43,729 bases of DNA, taken from contig CAYNST010000018.1 in the NCBI GenBank assembly GCA_964399955.1, positions 1 through 43,729 of the forward strand, read 5' to 3'. Below are positions 25,745 to 34,123 of the stretch, in pieces. The position numbers were made by a program, and so were the translations under genes. The notes under the pieces were generated by a model. That model was not told the DNA's origin. It saw only the letters and a list, made by a program, of their open reading frames with translations, and ran no database searches. The DNA is from CAYNST01 sp964399955. Its GTDB lineage: Bacteria; Pseudomonadota; Gammaproteobacteria; Pseudomonadales; Cellvibrionaceae. How positions within the stretch are numbered: position 1 is the stretch's first letter; every line of letters starts with the position of its first letter.

Positions 25745-27052
25745 GTGGAGTTTTTAACATCTAATATCAGTATATTCGGCCCGCCCCTGGCTACCATACT
25801 TGCTGCCTACTTTATTTGGCAATGGCGCACCACTCACCGGTCGCGCAAGCGCCTGGAGCACGCGTTGAACAGTGGCATGGGCGAGCCGGTATCGCTGCAC
25901 CCGGTGATTGACCCTGCAAAGTGCATGGGTTGTGGCGCCTGCGTGCTCGCCTGTCCGGAAGGCGACATTCTGGGCTTGATCCAGCGCAAGGCCGAGCTGA
26001 TCGCCCCGGCCGAGTGCATTGGCCACGGCGCCTGCCGTGCCGCCTGCCCCACTAACGCCATCACGCTGGTCTTTGGGTCGGAGAGTCGCGGGGTGGACAT
26101 TCCCCTGCTCAGTCCCGACTTTGAAACCAGCGTACCGGGCATTTTCATTGCTGGCGAGCTGGGCGGCATGGGGCTGATCAAAAATGCCATCACTCAGGGG
26201 CGGCAGGCGGTAGAAGCCATTGCCAAGCGCGTACCCAAGGGGCATGACTGCGATTTGGACCTGGTCATTGTAGGTGCCGGGCCCGCCGGTCTTGCCGCCG
26301 CACTGGAGGCCAAATCCAGAAAACTCAAATTTGTCATTGTTGAACAGGACACCATAGGCGGCACTCTGGCCCATTATCCGCGCGGCAAAATGGTCATGAC
26401 CCAGCCTGCAGACCTGCCTCTGGTGGGCAAATTCCAGTTCAGAGAGGCCAGCAAGGAGCACCTGGTCAACTTTTGGCACGATGTCATTCGCAAGGCGGAT
26501 CTCAAGGTCAATACCGGCACTCGGGTGGAGCAGGTTGTACCGCTGGAGTCAGGTTTCAATGTTATAACCACCCGGGGTCAGTACAAGACCTGCAAAGTTC
26601 TGCTGGCCTTGGGCCGCCGAGGCACACCGCGCAAGCTGGAGGTGTCTGGAGAGGACCTGCCAAAGGTTGTATACCGTTTGCTGGACCCGGAGCAATACAT
26701 CGGCAAGCAGGTACTGGTCATTGGCGGCGGCGACAGCGCCCTGGAAGCGGCCACCGCCGTGGCACGCCAGCCTGGCACCAAAACCACCTTGAGCTACCGA
26801 GGCAAGACCTTCGCACGCGCGCGCCAGGCCAACCGGGAAAAGGTAAGCACTTCGGAGGAACGCGGACAATTGCAGGTGTTATTGGAGTCAAGCATTAAAC
26901 AAATCAAACCGCAATCGGTGATACTTGAGACCGCTGACGGTGTCCAAGAGATACCCAATGACTACGTCATAGTCTGTGCGGGCGGGCTGCTGCCCACCCC
27001 CTTCCTGCGACAATCAGGTATAGAAGTGGAGGCCAAATTTGGCACAGCTTAA
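25745..27052 (+). CDS. Membrane-anchored ferredoxin/FAD-NAD(P) oxidoreductase
   Basis: The 435 residues show an N-terminal membrane anchor (about 8-26), a two-cluster ferredoxin domain, and a thioredoxin-reductase-like flavoprotein. Cluster cysteines are C60/C63/C66/C70 and C91/C97/C101; the second set has His94 where the second Cys is expected (CIGHGACRAACP). FAD-binding GAGPAG is at 177-182 and NAD(P)-binding GGGDSA at 327-332. No redox-active CXXC is present, so it is not a thioredoxin reductase. The PGIFIAGE...AITQGRQA segment, normally at the C-terminus, lies before the FAD motif (about 130-155). The start is GTG at 25745 with GAGG 6 nt upstream. It probably moves electrons between NAD(P)H and membrane redox partners. 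Confidence 0.85.
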   Translation: MEFLTSNISIFGPPLATILAAYFIWQWRTTHRSRKRLEHALNSGMGEPVSLHPVIDPAKCMGCGACVLACPEGDILGLIQRKAELIAPAECIGHGACRAACPTNAITLVFGSESRGVDIPLLSPDFETSVPGIFIAGELGGMGLIKNAITQGRQAVEAIAKRVPKGHDCDLDLVIVGAGPAGLAAALEAKSRKLKFVIVEQDTIGGTLAHYPRGKMVMTQPADLPLVGKFQFREASKEHLVNFWHDVIRKADLKVNTGTRVEQVVPLESGFNVITTRGQYKTCKVLLALGRRGTPRKLEVSGEDLPKVVYRLLDPEQYIGKQVLVIGGGDSALEAATAVARQPGTKTTLSYRGKTFARARQANREKVSTSEERGQLQVLLESSIKQIKPQSVILETADGVQEIPNDYVIVCAGGLLPTPFLRQSGIEVEAKFGTA

Positions 27053-28994
27053 ATCTAAGTGGCTGCTCCTGGCGCTGTGTCTGGGCACAATGGAGCCTGT
27101 CTGGGCGCAAAACGAGCTGGGCGACGCGCAAAAAGCGGTACGCATGCGGCAGTTTGACAGGGCCTACGCCATCTATCTGGAAGTGGCCAACACCGGCAAT
27201 ACCGAGGCCCAGTATCAAGTCGGCGTACTCCACATGCAGGGCAGAGGCACCCGCAAAGACCCGGCCAAAGCCCGCCAATGGCTGGAGAAGGCCGTGGAGG
27301 GTGGCCACCCCGGTGCACAGTACCTGCTCAGTCAAGTGGAAGAAGACCCGGAGCGCTCGCTGTCACTGCTGCGTGCCTCGGCGGATCAGGGTTTTGCTGC
27401 GGCCAAACTGCAGCTGGAGCGGCTGGGCGATGAGCAGCCGGTTAAAAGCCAAGTGACTGCACCCACCCAAAGCCTGTGGTTTGGCGCGGCCAGAAAAGAC
27501 GATGTAGGCACCCTGGAGCGTTTGCTTCAGCAGGGTATAGCGCTGGACTCAACGGACTCCGCCGGCCGAACCGCCCTCTTCCCCGCCGCAGTTGCCGGCT
27601 CCGAGAAAGCAATTGCCTGGCTGATCAAACAAGGGTTGAATGTCAATCACCGCGACAAATTTGGCCTGACGGCGGCGCAGACGGCTATTGAGCAGGGGCA
27701 AAGCGCCGTGCTCAAGCAACTGCTGAAGGCCGGCGCCGATCCCACGCAAACGTTCAGCAACGGCGACAACCTGCTGCACTATGCCGTGCGCCTGGAACAG
27801 GTTCAAAGCGTGGAGCTGTTGCTGAAGGAAGGCGTTGCCGTCAACCATCACAACAAGCGCCGCTGGACTCCCCTGGATCTGGCCGAGCAACAGCAGTCGG
27901 GCAAGTTGATTGCGCTGCTCAAAGCGCGCGGTGCCACCACCGGCCAGGGCTGGCAGCAGGGTCGCGAGCAGCTGGATGCCGACAAGCTGGCCAGCCAGAT
28001 GGGTGCAACCGACAGCGCACTGCCGCCGGCCGCGCGCGCGGTCATCAACAGCAATGAGGCGCTGCTGAAGTCTCTGACCCGACAGAACCCTGCCACCCTG
28101 GAAGCCGTGCTGCCGGACGGGTCTACCCTGCTGGTTCTGGCTGTCAAGCACAACAAACCCGAAATGGTAGAAGTGCTGCTGTCTCAGGGTGCCCGAGTCA
28201 ACACCCGCGCCTACCGTGGCGTGACCGCACTGCAGGTGGCTACCCGCCTGGAGAGCGAGAACATAGCTGCAAGGCTGCTGGAGGCCGGCGCCGACCCCCT
28301 GCTGCGAGACGAAACCGGCCGGGACGCAATACACGCCGCTATAGAGGAGGAGCACCCGGGCCTGACTGACAAGCTGCTGTCACGGGTGTTGCGTAGCAAT
28401 GCGGCCGCCGCGCCGGTAGACGAATACCTGCTGCTGGCCACTCAGCATCATATGAACGACGCCATCGCCATTTTGCTGCCCTTTGCCGGCAAACTGGAGG
28501 CGGTGGACGAAATGGGGCGCAATGCCTTGTGGTTTGCCGCCTTCGAGAGCAATATCCCGCTGGTGCAAAAGCTGGTCAAAGCCAAGGTTAACCCGGCCCG
28601 CAGGGACGACCTGGGCCGCACGCCTTTCATGATGGCCATAGAGCGCGGCTGTAAGGCCTGCGCGCAGGCGCTGCTTCCCGGTAACGATGTTAACCAGCAG
28701 ACGGAATCCGGCAATACCGCGTTGATTGTGGCGGCGCAGCAGAAAAACGCTGAGATTACCCGTTGGCTGGTGCAGAACAAGGCCGAGGTTGAGGCACGCA
28801 ATCAACGCGGCAACACGGCCTTGATGGAGGCGGTGTCCGGTAATGCCAAAGAAGTAGTGCAGATACTGCTGGAAGCTAACGCCAGTGTCACCCGCAAGAA
28901 CCGCCTGGGCTTCTCCGCCATTGATCTGGCCCAGGAAGTGGACGCGGAGATGCTAAAACTGGTGCGCAGCAAGGCCATCTTCGGCATCTTCTAG
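27039..28994 (+). CDS. Secreted Sel1/ankyrin-repeat protein
   Basis: The 651-residue product has a signal peptide (cleavage near WAQ-NEL, residue 24), two Sel1-like repeats (about 30-105, with GVLHMQGRGTRKDPAKARQWLEKAVEGGHPGAQ) and a long array of ankyrin repeats (about 145-640; GRTALFPAAVAGSEKAIAWLIKQG, GNTALIVAAQQKNAEITRWL and similar). It should be a periplasmic binding scaffold. The start is TTG at 27039, with TGGAGG 7 nt upstream, overlapping the end of the flavoprotein gene by 14 nt, so the two are translationally coupled. The partner is unknown; its operon mate suggests a role in the redox system. Confidence 0.85.
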   Translation: MAQLKSKWLLLALCLGTMEPVWAQNELGDAQKAVRMRQFDRAYAIYLEVANTGNTEAQYQVGVLHMQGRGTRKDPAKARQWLEKAVEGGHPGAQYLLSQVEEDPERSLSLLRASADQGFAAAKLQLERLGDEQPVKSQVTAPTQSLWFGAARKDDVGTLERLLQQGIALDSTDSAGRTALFPAAVAGSEKAIAWLIKQGLNVNHRDKFGLTAAQTAIEQGQSAVLKQLLKAGADPTQTFSNGDNLLHYAVRLEQVQSVELLLKEGVAVNHHNKRRWTPLDLAEQQQSGKLIALLKARGATTGQGWQQGREQLDADKLASQMGATDSALPPAARAVINSNEALLKSLTRQNPATLEAVLPDGSTLLVLAVKHNKPEMVEVLLSQGARVNTRAYRGVTALQVATRLESENIAARLLEAGADPLLRDETGRDAIHAAIEEEHPGLTDKLLSRVLRSNAAAAPVDEYLLLATQHHMNDAIAILLPFAGKLEAVDEMGRNALWFAAFESNIPLVQKLVKAKVNPARRDDLGRTPFMMAIERGCKACAQALLPGNDVNQQTESGNTALIVAAQQKNAEITRWLVQNKAEVEARNQRGNTALMEAVSGNAKEVVQILLEANASVTRKNRLGFSAIDLAQEVDAEMLKLVRSKAIFGIF

Positions 28995-29013
28995 ACAACT
29001 GTTGCGGCCCTAC

Positions 29014-29535
29014 TCAATGCAGTGTGGTCGCTTCATCCGCTTGGCACGCCTGCTGAAAGCGGCTGTGCTCCAACAGGGCGCTGGCCTGTTCCGCAGCGTT
29101 GCTCAGGTTAAGGCTTTGCAAATAGTCAAACAGGGTCAGGCACTCTTCGGCGGCATCCGCCTTCGGCAACCGCTGGGTAAGATCCTGCAACCGCTGCAGC
29201 ATCACCTTCTCCGCCGATAACTCGGCTGCAAGAATATGCTTGCGAATCATTTGCGACTGCACCCGAGTGAAGTTGTTTGCCGATTTCAGATGAGTACGCG
29301 CCTGACGCAGGGACTTGACCAGCTCAAGATGGTCAGTGCCTATGGCCTGCAAGGCCTGACTCAAGGCAGCGGGTTTTAGCCTGACGTTGGTGCTGGCAAG
29401 CCAGGCCAACCACAAAATCACATTCACACTGGCGCCCGCCGAATCCTGCAGGCGCAGACACGTCTCTTTTACCGCTTCCTGCTGGTAAAGGCAGGTGGCA
29501 AAATTCCACAGGCTTTCATCCGTTTCATTGCTCAT
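29014..29535 (-). CDS. TIGR02444-like (DUF2390) protein
   Basis: This is a 173-residue helical, probably cytoplasmic protein. The N-terminal ESLWNFATCLYQQEAVKETCLRLQDSAGASVNVILWLAWLA pattern is typical of this uncharacterised gammaproteobacterial family as I remember it. The C-terminal 25 residues look less conserved. It is followed by a 19-nt gap to the convergent ankyrin gene and preceded by trmB on the same strand, 93 nt away. No function can be assigned. Confidence 0.75.
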   Translation of the reverse strand: MSNETDESLWNFATCLYQQEAVKETCLRLQDSAGASVNVILWLAWLASTNVRLKPAALSQALQAIGTDHLELVKSLRQARTHLKSANNFTRVQSQMIRKHILAAELSAEKVMLQRLQDLTQRLPKADAAEECLTLFDYLQSLNLSNAAEQASALLEHSRFQQACQADEATTLH

Positions 29536-29628
29536 GGGCAGCTCCGTCTCGATGGCCGAACATCTGTAGATTGGCGTTTATTACACTCCTGTTGCGGAAC
29601 AGTCGTCAAGCACGCTTCCTGCCGCGCC

Positions 29629-30315
29629 TCAACACTTTCTGAAAACCAGATCCCAACACCCGTGCCCCAGCCGCTCGCCGCGCCGTTCAAATTTAGTCTC
29701 GGGCCTAAAGCCGGGCTTTGGGGCGTAGCCGTCAGTGGTGTTTTCCAGGGTCGGCTCCGCCTTGAGTACGCCCAGCATATGCTGGGCGTAGTTTTCCCAG
29801 TCGGTGGCCATGTGCAGCAGGCCGCCGGGCTGCAGCTTGCGGCAAATCAGACTGACAAAATCCGGCTGCACGATGCGGCGCTTGTGGTGCTTCTTCTTGT
29901 GCCAGGGATCGGGGAAATAAAGCTGAAAGCGCGCCAGGCTGCCGTCGGCTATGCAGTCCTGCAATACATCCTTGGCGTCGGCCATATAGATTTTTAGATT
30001 GTTCGCACCGGCGGCAGCGGTATTGTTGAGCAGCCGGCCAACCCCCGGAGGATGCACCTCGATACCTATGAAGTTGCACTGCGGCTCGGCCGTGGCCATT
30101 TGCAGCAAAGAATCGCCCATGCCAAAGCCCACCTCCAGCACCAGCGGGCCGGCCTTGTCGAATACGCGGTTGGCATCCAATGGGCCGTCATACAGGTGCA
30201 AACCAAACTTGGGCCAGTGTGCGGTGAAGGCGGCTTGCTGAGCTTCGGTCATGCGCCCGGTGCGCAGCACAAAACTGCGGATGGGTTTTTGCTTGTATTC
30301 CGGTTTTATGATCAT
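29629..30315 (-). CDS. trmB: tRNA (guanine-N7-)-methyltransferase
   Basis: This enzyme makes m7G46 in the variable loop of tRNA using S-adenosylmethionine. The 228 residues have the SAM-binding motif LEVGFGMGDS (about 59-68), the IGIEVHPPGVGRLL region, and the family signature YFPDPWHKKKHHKRR (about 134-148), with Asp and Lys residues of the active site. The length is typical. It lies in a run of minus-strand genes, 13 nt after the YgjP-like gene. Confidence 0.96.
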   Translation of the reverse strand: MIIKPEYKQKPIRSFVLRTGRMTEAQQAAFTAHWPKFGLHLYDGPLDANRVFDKAGPLVLEVGFGMGDSLLQMATAEPQCNFIGIEVHPPGVGRLLNNTAAAGANNLKIYMADAKDVLQDCIADGSLARFQLYFPDPWHKKKHHKRRIVQPDFVSLICRKLQPGGLLHMATDWENYAQHMLGVLKAEPTLENTTDGYAPKPGFRPETKFERRGERLGHGCWDLVFRKC

Positions 30316-30328
30316 AACTGCGAAGGTA

Positions 30329-31018
30329 TTACCAAGTCAGGCAGGCCTGCTGCTTAAGCCACTGACGCTGCCGTTGGTAGTCCGGCAGAATACTGGCCAG
30401 CAGATCCCAAAAGGCCCGGGAGTGATTGAAATGGCGTAGATGGCAGAGCTCGTGCACGACAACGTAGTCGATCACCGGCGGCGGTGCCACCATGATGAGC
30501 CAATTGAACTGCAGCTCGCCCCGTCGGTTGCAACTGCCCCAGCGGCTTTTGTAGAAGCGCACTTTCAAGCCTTGAGGCTGCACCTTGAGCAGGGGTGCGA
30601 ATTCTGCCACACGGCGCGGCAAATAGGTAAGTGCCTCGCCGCTGTACCAGGCGGCCAGTGCGGCCTTGATTGCCGGCGAACTGGCGGGAGATAAACCCGG
30701 TACACTCAAGCGCAGTTGACCGTTCAGCCGCTCCGACGCGCAGGGCTGCGGCACAACCACCAGGCTCTGCGGCTCGCCCAGGAAGGGCACGCTCGCCCCG
30801 TCAGCCAGGTCCAGGGGTGCGGGCAGTGCCTGCTGACGCTGGAGATGGCGCGTGATCCAGTCGGTTTTGGCCAGCAGAAACTGCTGGATGTGCACCTCGT
30901 CCAGGGCGGCGGGCGCACGCACTGTGACCTCGCCTGCGCGAACGTGAATGGCCAAGGTCTGGCGCCGGGCCGAGCGCACCAGGCGCGCCGCAAACCCCCT
31001 GCCCTGCAAACGTGCCAT
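30329..31018 (-). CDS. YgjP-like (DUF45, SprT-related) metallopeptidase
   Basis: The 229 residues show a C-terminal zinc-peptidase motif HELCHLRHFNHS, with the two His and Glu of HEXXH and a third ligand His, preceded by the conserved KSRWGSCNRRGELQFNW segment. These define the YgjP/M48-like family. The physiological substrate is not known. Its start shares one base with the stop of the RNA methyltransferase gene (position 31018), so the two are likely co-translated. Confidence 0.92.
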   Translation of the reverse strand: MARLQGRGFAARLVRSARRQTLAIHVRAGEVTVRAPAALDEVHIQQFLLAKTDWITRHLQRQQALPAPLDLADGASVPFLGEPQSLVVVPQPCASERLNGQLRLSVPGLSPASSPAIKAALAAWYSGEALTYLPRRVAEFAPLLKVQPQGLKVRFYKSRWGSCNRRGELQFNWLIMVAPPPVIDYVVVHELCHLRHFNHSRAFWDLLASILPDYQRQRQWLKQQACLTW

Positions 31019-32217
31019 TAGCGGCGGCCGCGCTCAAACACCGCCAGCAGCTCCACATGCGGTGTCTGCGGAAACAGGTCCAGGGGTTGAACCTCGGTCA
31101 GCTGGTAGCCCGCGTCCGTCCAGGCTTGGGCGTCACGGCGGAAGGTGGCGAGATCACAGGAAACATACAGTACTTTCTGCAGGTGTCGCAGGCCCGCCAC
31201 AAAAGGCGCGCGGACTTTGAGGCCGTCCCGGGGTGGGTCCAGCACCAGAAGCTCTGCATCTTGCTGAGCGGCCACCAGGGCTTGCACCGCCGCTTCATTG
31301 AACAGGTCGCAGGCCTCAAGTGCGACGCCGGGCAGCTGCAACTGGCGCAGCTCTTCAAGGGCTGCGTCCACCACCTCCACCGCAGTGATTTGCGTGAAGC
31401 CGGTCTCGGCGAGAACCCGGGTGAAATTGCCTGCGCCGGCAAACAGCTCCAGCACCGGACTCTGGCGCGGCGTATTCAACAGTTGAGTTTGCAGCCAGTG
31501 GCGCATCTTCTGGTTTTGTCCGGCATTGGCCTGATGGAACGGCCGCCGCTGATTGACGCTGGCGGCATCGGCATCGGTTTGCTCGTCGATGTCCAGGGTG
31601 GTCCAGGGCTTGCCGCCTGACGGGCGCCAGTCCGCCCGGGGCAATTGCTGCCGCAGTGCCTGCAGGGTTTGCTGATTGGGCTGGGTCAGCACCAGGCACT
31701 GTTCAATGTTTGCCAGATTGCGGCTGGCCGGCTGCACAAAGCCCAGTTGTTTACCATCGGTTTTCAACTGGGCGCGCGTGCGGTAGCCGAGCTGCCGCTC
31801 TGAGGGCAGTATCGGCTGCACTGCGTCAGGTGCAGTCAGAGAGGCCAAGGCCTTTTCAACCCGCCGCTGTTTGGCCCGCAGCTGAGCGGGGTAGCTGACA
31901 AACATCCAGCCACAGCCGCCGCAGCTGTGTTTGCCGGTGCCATGGTGAGGACAGGCCGGGCTGATGCGCTCGGGCGCGGCGCTCTGCACCTCCAACAGCT
32001 CGGCGCTGCCGTAGTGTTGCTTCAAGTCAGTGATGCGCAACTTTACCCGCTCCCCCGGCCAAGCGCCGGCGACAAAAAATCGCAGGCCGCGCGGGTGCTG
32101 CAGCACAGCGCGCCCGTCACTGACCAGGTCTGCAACCTCGGCGGTGAAGACGTCATTCACGCGTATATCCTGGCGCCGCCCACTGGGAGGGCGTTTGTCG
32201 GTGACAATTCTGACCAT
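31018..32217 (-). CDS. RlmD/TrmA-family RNA 5-methyluridine methyltransferase
   Basis: The 399 residues have a TRAM RNA-binding domain (about 17-80), an Fe-S cysteine set C89/C99/C102 plus a later Cys in EQCLVL, a SAM fold with LELFAGAGNFTRVLAE and VLDPPRDGL, the catalytic cysteine in VSCDLATFRRD, and the proton-abstracting Glu in PHVELLAVFER. RlmD (m5U1939 of 23S rRNA) is the likeliest member, but it is usually about 430 residues and RlmC/TrmA are related, so the target is not certain. The ATG at 32217 is used; an open extension to 32376 lies inside the next gene. It follows that gene by 1 nt. Confidence 0.85.
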   Translation of the reverse strand: MVRIVTDKRPPSGRRQDIRVNDVFTAEVADLVSDGRAVLQHPRGLRFFVAGAWPGERVKLRITDLKQHYGSAELLEVQSAAPERISPACPHHGTGKHSCGGCGWMFVSYPAQLRAKQRRVEKALASLTAPDAVQPILPSERQLGYRTRAQLKTDGKQLGFVQPASRNLANIEQCLVLTQPNQQTLQALRQQLPRADWRPSGGKPWTTLDIDEQTDADAASVNQRRPFHQANAGQNQKMRHWLQTQLLNTPRQSPVLELFAGAGNFTRVLAETGFTQITAVEVVDAALEELRQLQLPGVALEACDLFNEAAVQALVAAQQDAELLVLDPPRDGLKVRAPFVAGLRHLQKVLYVSCDLATFRRDAQAWTDAGYQLTEVQPLDLFPQTPHVELLAVFERGRR

Positions 32218-32218
32218 G

Positions 32219-33055
32219 TTATTCCGTTGCGGGGATTTTTCTGGGTGACCGGAAGACTGCGGGGTGTACCTGCAGCAGCTTGCGGGTTTCCTCAAACAGT
32301 TCCTTGTGTTCGGCGGCCATGGACTCGGGCTCGGAGAAGAAGCTTTCTGTCGCCACGGCAAACAGCTCAGTGGCACTGGTGGCGCCGTATTCGCTCACCA
32401 GCGCCGGCTGGCCAAAATAAGGATGGGCGCTGACCGGATGAGCGCGGCTGAGCAATATTGCCCAGGTGCCGTAGGCGCCGCGGCTGTGAAGCAGGGGCGC
32501 GCTGGAGTGGGCGGAATTCTGCGCTCGATCTGCCAGCTCGTGCAAGGCGGCGTTGCGGCCACCGTTGAAGTCAAACACGCTCTGGCTGCGTTCATCCCAG
32601 GCCAACAGCACCCAATCGGAGCGGTTTTTGATGCGGGCTGCAGGCAGTACCGCGTGGGACACGCTGTGGCGCAGCGCCAGCTCGGCCGGATAAATGTAGA
32701 TCCAGCGCACTTGCCTGAAGGGCCACTTTTGCGCATTGAGCGACAAGGCGCAGGCGTGCGCAGCCACTGTTACCTGCATGGATTCTGTAGGCAGCAAGCC
32801 ACCGCAGCCAACAAATTTTTTGTGCCACAGAAAGTAGCGAATTTGTTTTTGCAGCTGCTTTTGCGCCTGCTTCGGCAGCCGGCTGTAAAACGGCACGGCG
32901 GTGCGGACCCAAGCCAACCAATGCTCCGGCAAGGGCTTGTTAACGCTGTTGGCCAAGGACCAACGGCGAACCAGCAGGTGCAACAATATCAGCAACAGCA
33001 GGGCCGACAGAGCGGCTACCAGCAGCCACGGGTCGTGCATTGCCTCAACGTCCAT
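32219..33055 (-). CDS. MtfA-like (DUF980) protein with altered zinc motif
   Basis: The 278 residues have one N-terminal membrane helix (about 9-29) and a domain like MtfA, the zinc peptidase that in E. coli binds the glucose regulator Mlc. Matching parts are LPTESMQVTVAAHACALSL (about 88-106) and ATELFAVATESFFSEP (about 228-243). The HEXXH zinc motif expected near 172 reads HELAD, so the second His is Asp176. It may be inactive or use Asp as a ligand. It lies upstream of the RNA methyltransferase gene with a 1-nt gap; a ROK sugar kinase gene precedes it, which could fit a sugar-response role. Confidence 0.75.
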   Translation of the reverse strand: MDVEAMHDPWLLVAALSALLLLILLHLLVRRWSLANSVNKPLPEHWLAWVRTAVPFYSRLPKQAQKQLQKQIRYFLWHKKFVGCGGLLPTESMQVTVAAHACALSLNAQKWPFRQVRWIYIYPAELALRHSVSHAVLPAARIKNRSDWVLLAWDERSQSVFDFNGGRNAALHELADRAQNSAHSSAPLLHSRGAYGTWAILLSRAHPVSAHPYFGQPALVSEYGATSATELFAVATESFFSEPESMAAEHKELFEETRKLLQVHPAVFRSPRKIPATE

Positions 33056-33100
33056 ACGGTCTCCCGGGAAATAACCTCTTCACATCACACGGCCGCTCAG

Positions 33101-33982
33101 CTATTGCGCCCCGGCCAAAGCCAATGCCCCCAGGGCGCCTGCTCGTGACCCCAGTTCGGCCGGCACAATGAGCGCTGAACCTGAGGGCTGGTCGCCCAAG
33201 TAGCCATTCATCAATTGGTTATAGTGCAGGTGTACCTGATGCAGCAAATGCTTTCTTTGCATCACACCGCCGCCCAGTATGATCCGCTCGGGTGAATAAT
33301 GCAGCGCATAGTTCATGCACATGGCGGCCAAGTAGTAAGCCTGCAGCCGCCAGACGGGGTGCTCGTCCGGCAGTCCGGCAGGATCTTCACCCACGCGGCG
33401 GGCAAGCGCGGGGCCGGACGCCATGCCCTCCAGGCAGCGACCGTGGAACGGGCAGACGCCGGCAAAGTCGTCTGCCTCCCCGGCGGGAATAAGCATGTGG
33501 CCGGCTTCGGGGTGCATTCGGCCGTGCAGTAACCGGCCATCAACCATGGCACCGGCTCCAATACCTGTCCCGATGGTGACGTATACGGCATTGTTCACCT
33601 GCCGGGCGGCACCCCAGCGCGCCTCGCCCAGCAAGGCGGCGTTGACGTCTGTATCAAACGCCGTGGGCAGGCCCAGGCAGCGGCGGAAATAACCCAACAC
33701 ATCCGTGTTGCGCCAGCCCGGCTTGGGCGTAGAGGTGATAAAACCGTAGGTGGCAGAGTCAGGCGTTAAATCCACCGGGCCAAAACTGCCAATACCCAGC
33801 TTGACCAGTGGCCCGTGAGACGCCTGCGTGGCGCGGAAGAACTCGCCGCAGGCGGCCAGCGTCTGCGGCGGCGTGGTGACCGGTATGCGGGCTTCTGCAA
33901 TGATGGAATGCGGCCCCGCACCCACCACACATTTGAAGTCGGTTCCGCCGGCGTCGATACCGCCGTATAAGAGTTCAGCCAT
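33101..33982 (-). CDS. ROK-family sugar kinase (fructokinase-like)
   Basis: This cytoplasmic kinase has 293 residues with the N-terminal phosphate motif GGIDAGGTDFK (D10, G12, T14), the second ATP motif VTIGTGIGAGAMVDG, and the zinc-binding segment GHMLI...CPFHGRCLEGMASGPA that marks ROK kinases of the Mak/fructokinase type. The ATG at 33982 is used because AGAGG lies just upstream and the motif follows at once; the frame opens 12 codons earlier. Fructose, mannose or glucose are possible substrates. No transporter or regulator is adjacent. Confidence 0.9.
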   Translation of the reverse strand: MAELLYGGIDAGGTDFKCVVGAGPHSIIAEARIPVTTPPQTLAACGEFFRATQASHGPLVKLGIGSFGPVDLTPDSATYGFITSTPKPGWRNTDVLGYFRRCLGLPTAFDTDVNAALLGEARWGAARQVNNAVYVTIGTGIGAGAMVDGRLLHGRMHPEAGHMLIPAGEADDFAGVCPFHGRCLEGMASGPALARRVGEDPAGLPDEHPVWRLQAYYLAAMCMNYALHYSPERIILGGGVMQRKHLLHQVHLHYNQLMNGYLGDQPSGSALIVPAELGSRAGALGALALAGAQ

Positions 33983-34052
33983 GGTTTTGCCTCTGCTTGA
34001 TGGCGCGCCAATTGCCACTGCTGTCAGGCGCTGCGCGGGAGTAGCCGGAAAA

Positions 34053-34080
34053 AAAAAGCCGCGACAGAGCGCGGCTTTTT
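34053..34080 (-). terminator. Intrinsic terminator after rpoH
   Basis: The GCCGCG stem pairs with CGCGGC around a 6-nt loop, extended by five A-T pairs, and is followed on the minus strand by a long T tract (34044-34057 region). It lies 44 nt past the rpoH stop and upstream of the ROK kinase start. Confidence 0.85.
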
Positions 34081-34123
34081 CACGGGCAGACTACCCTGAT
34101 GTACCGGGTGCATGCCTCCGCAC

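Noticed and set aside
32218..32376. Upstream extension of the RNA methyltransferase
   Set aside because: It overlaps the MtfA-like gene in another frame and has no TRAM or leader features; the ATG at 32217 fits gene spacing.
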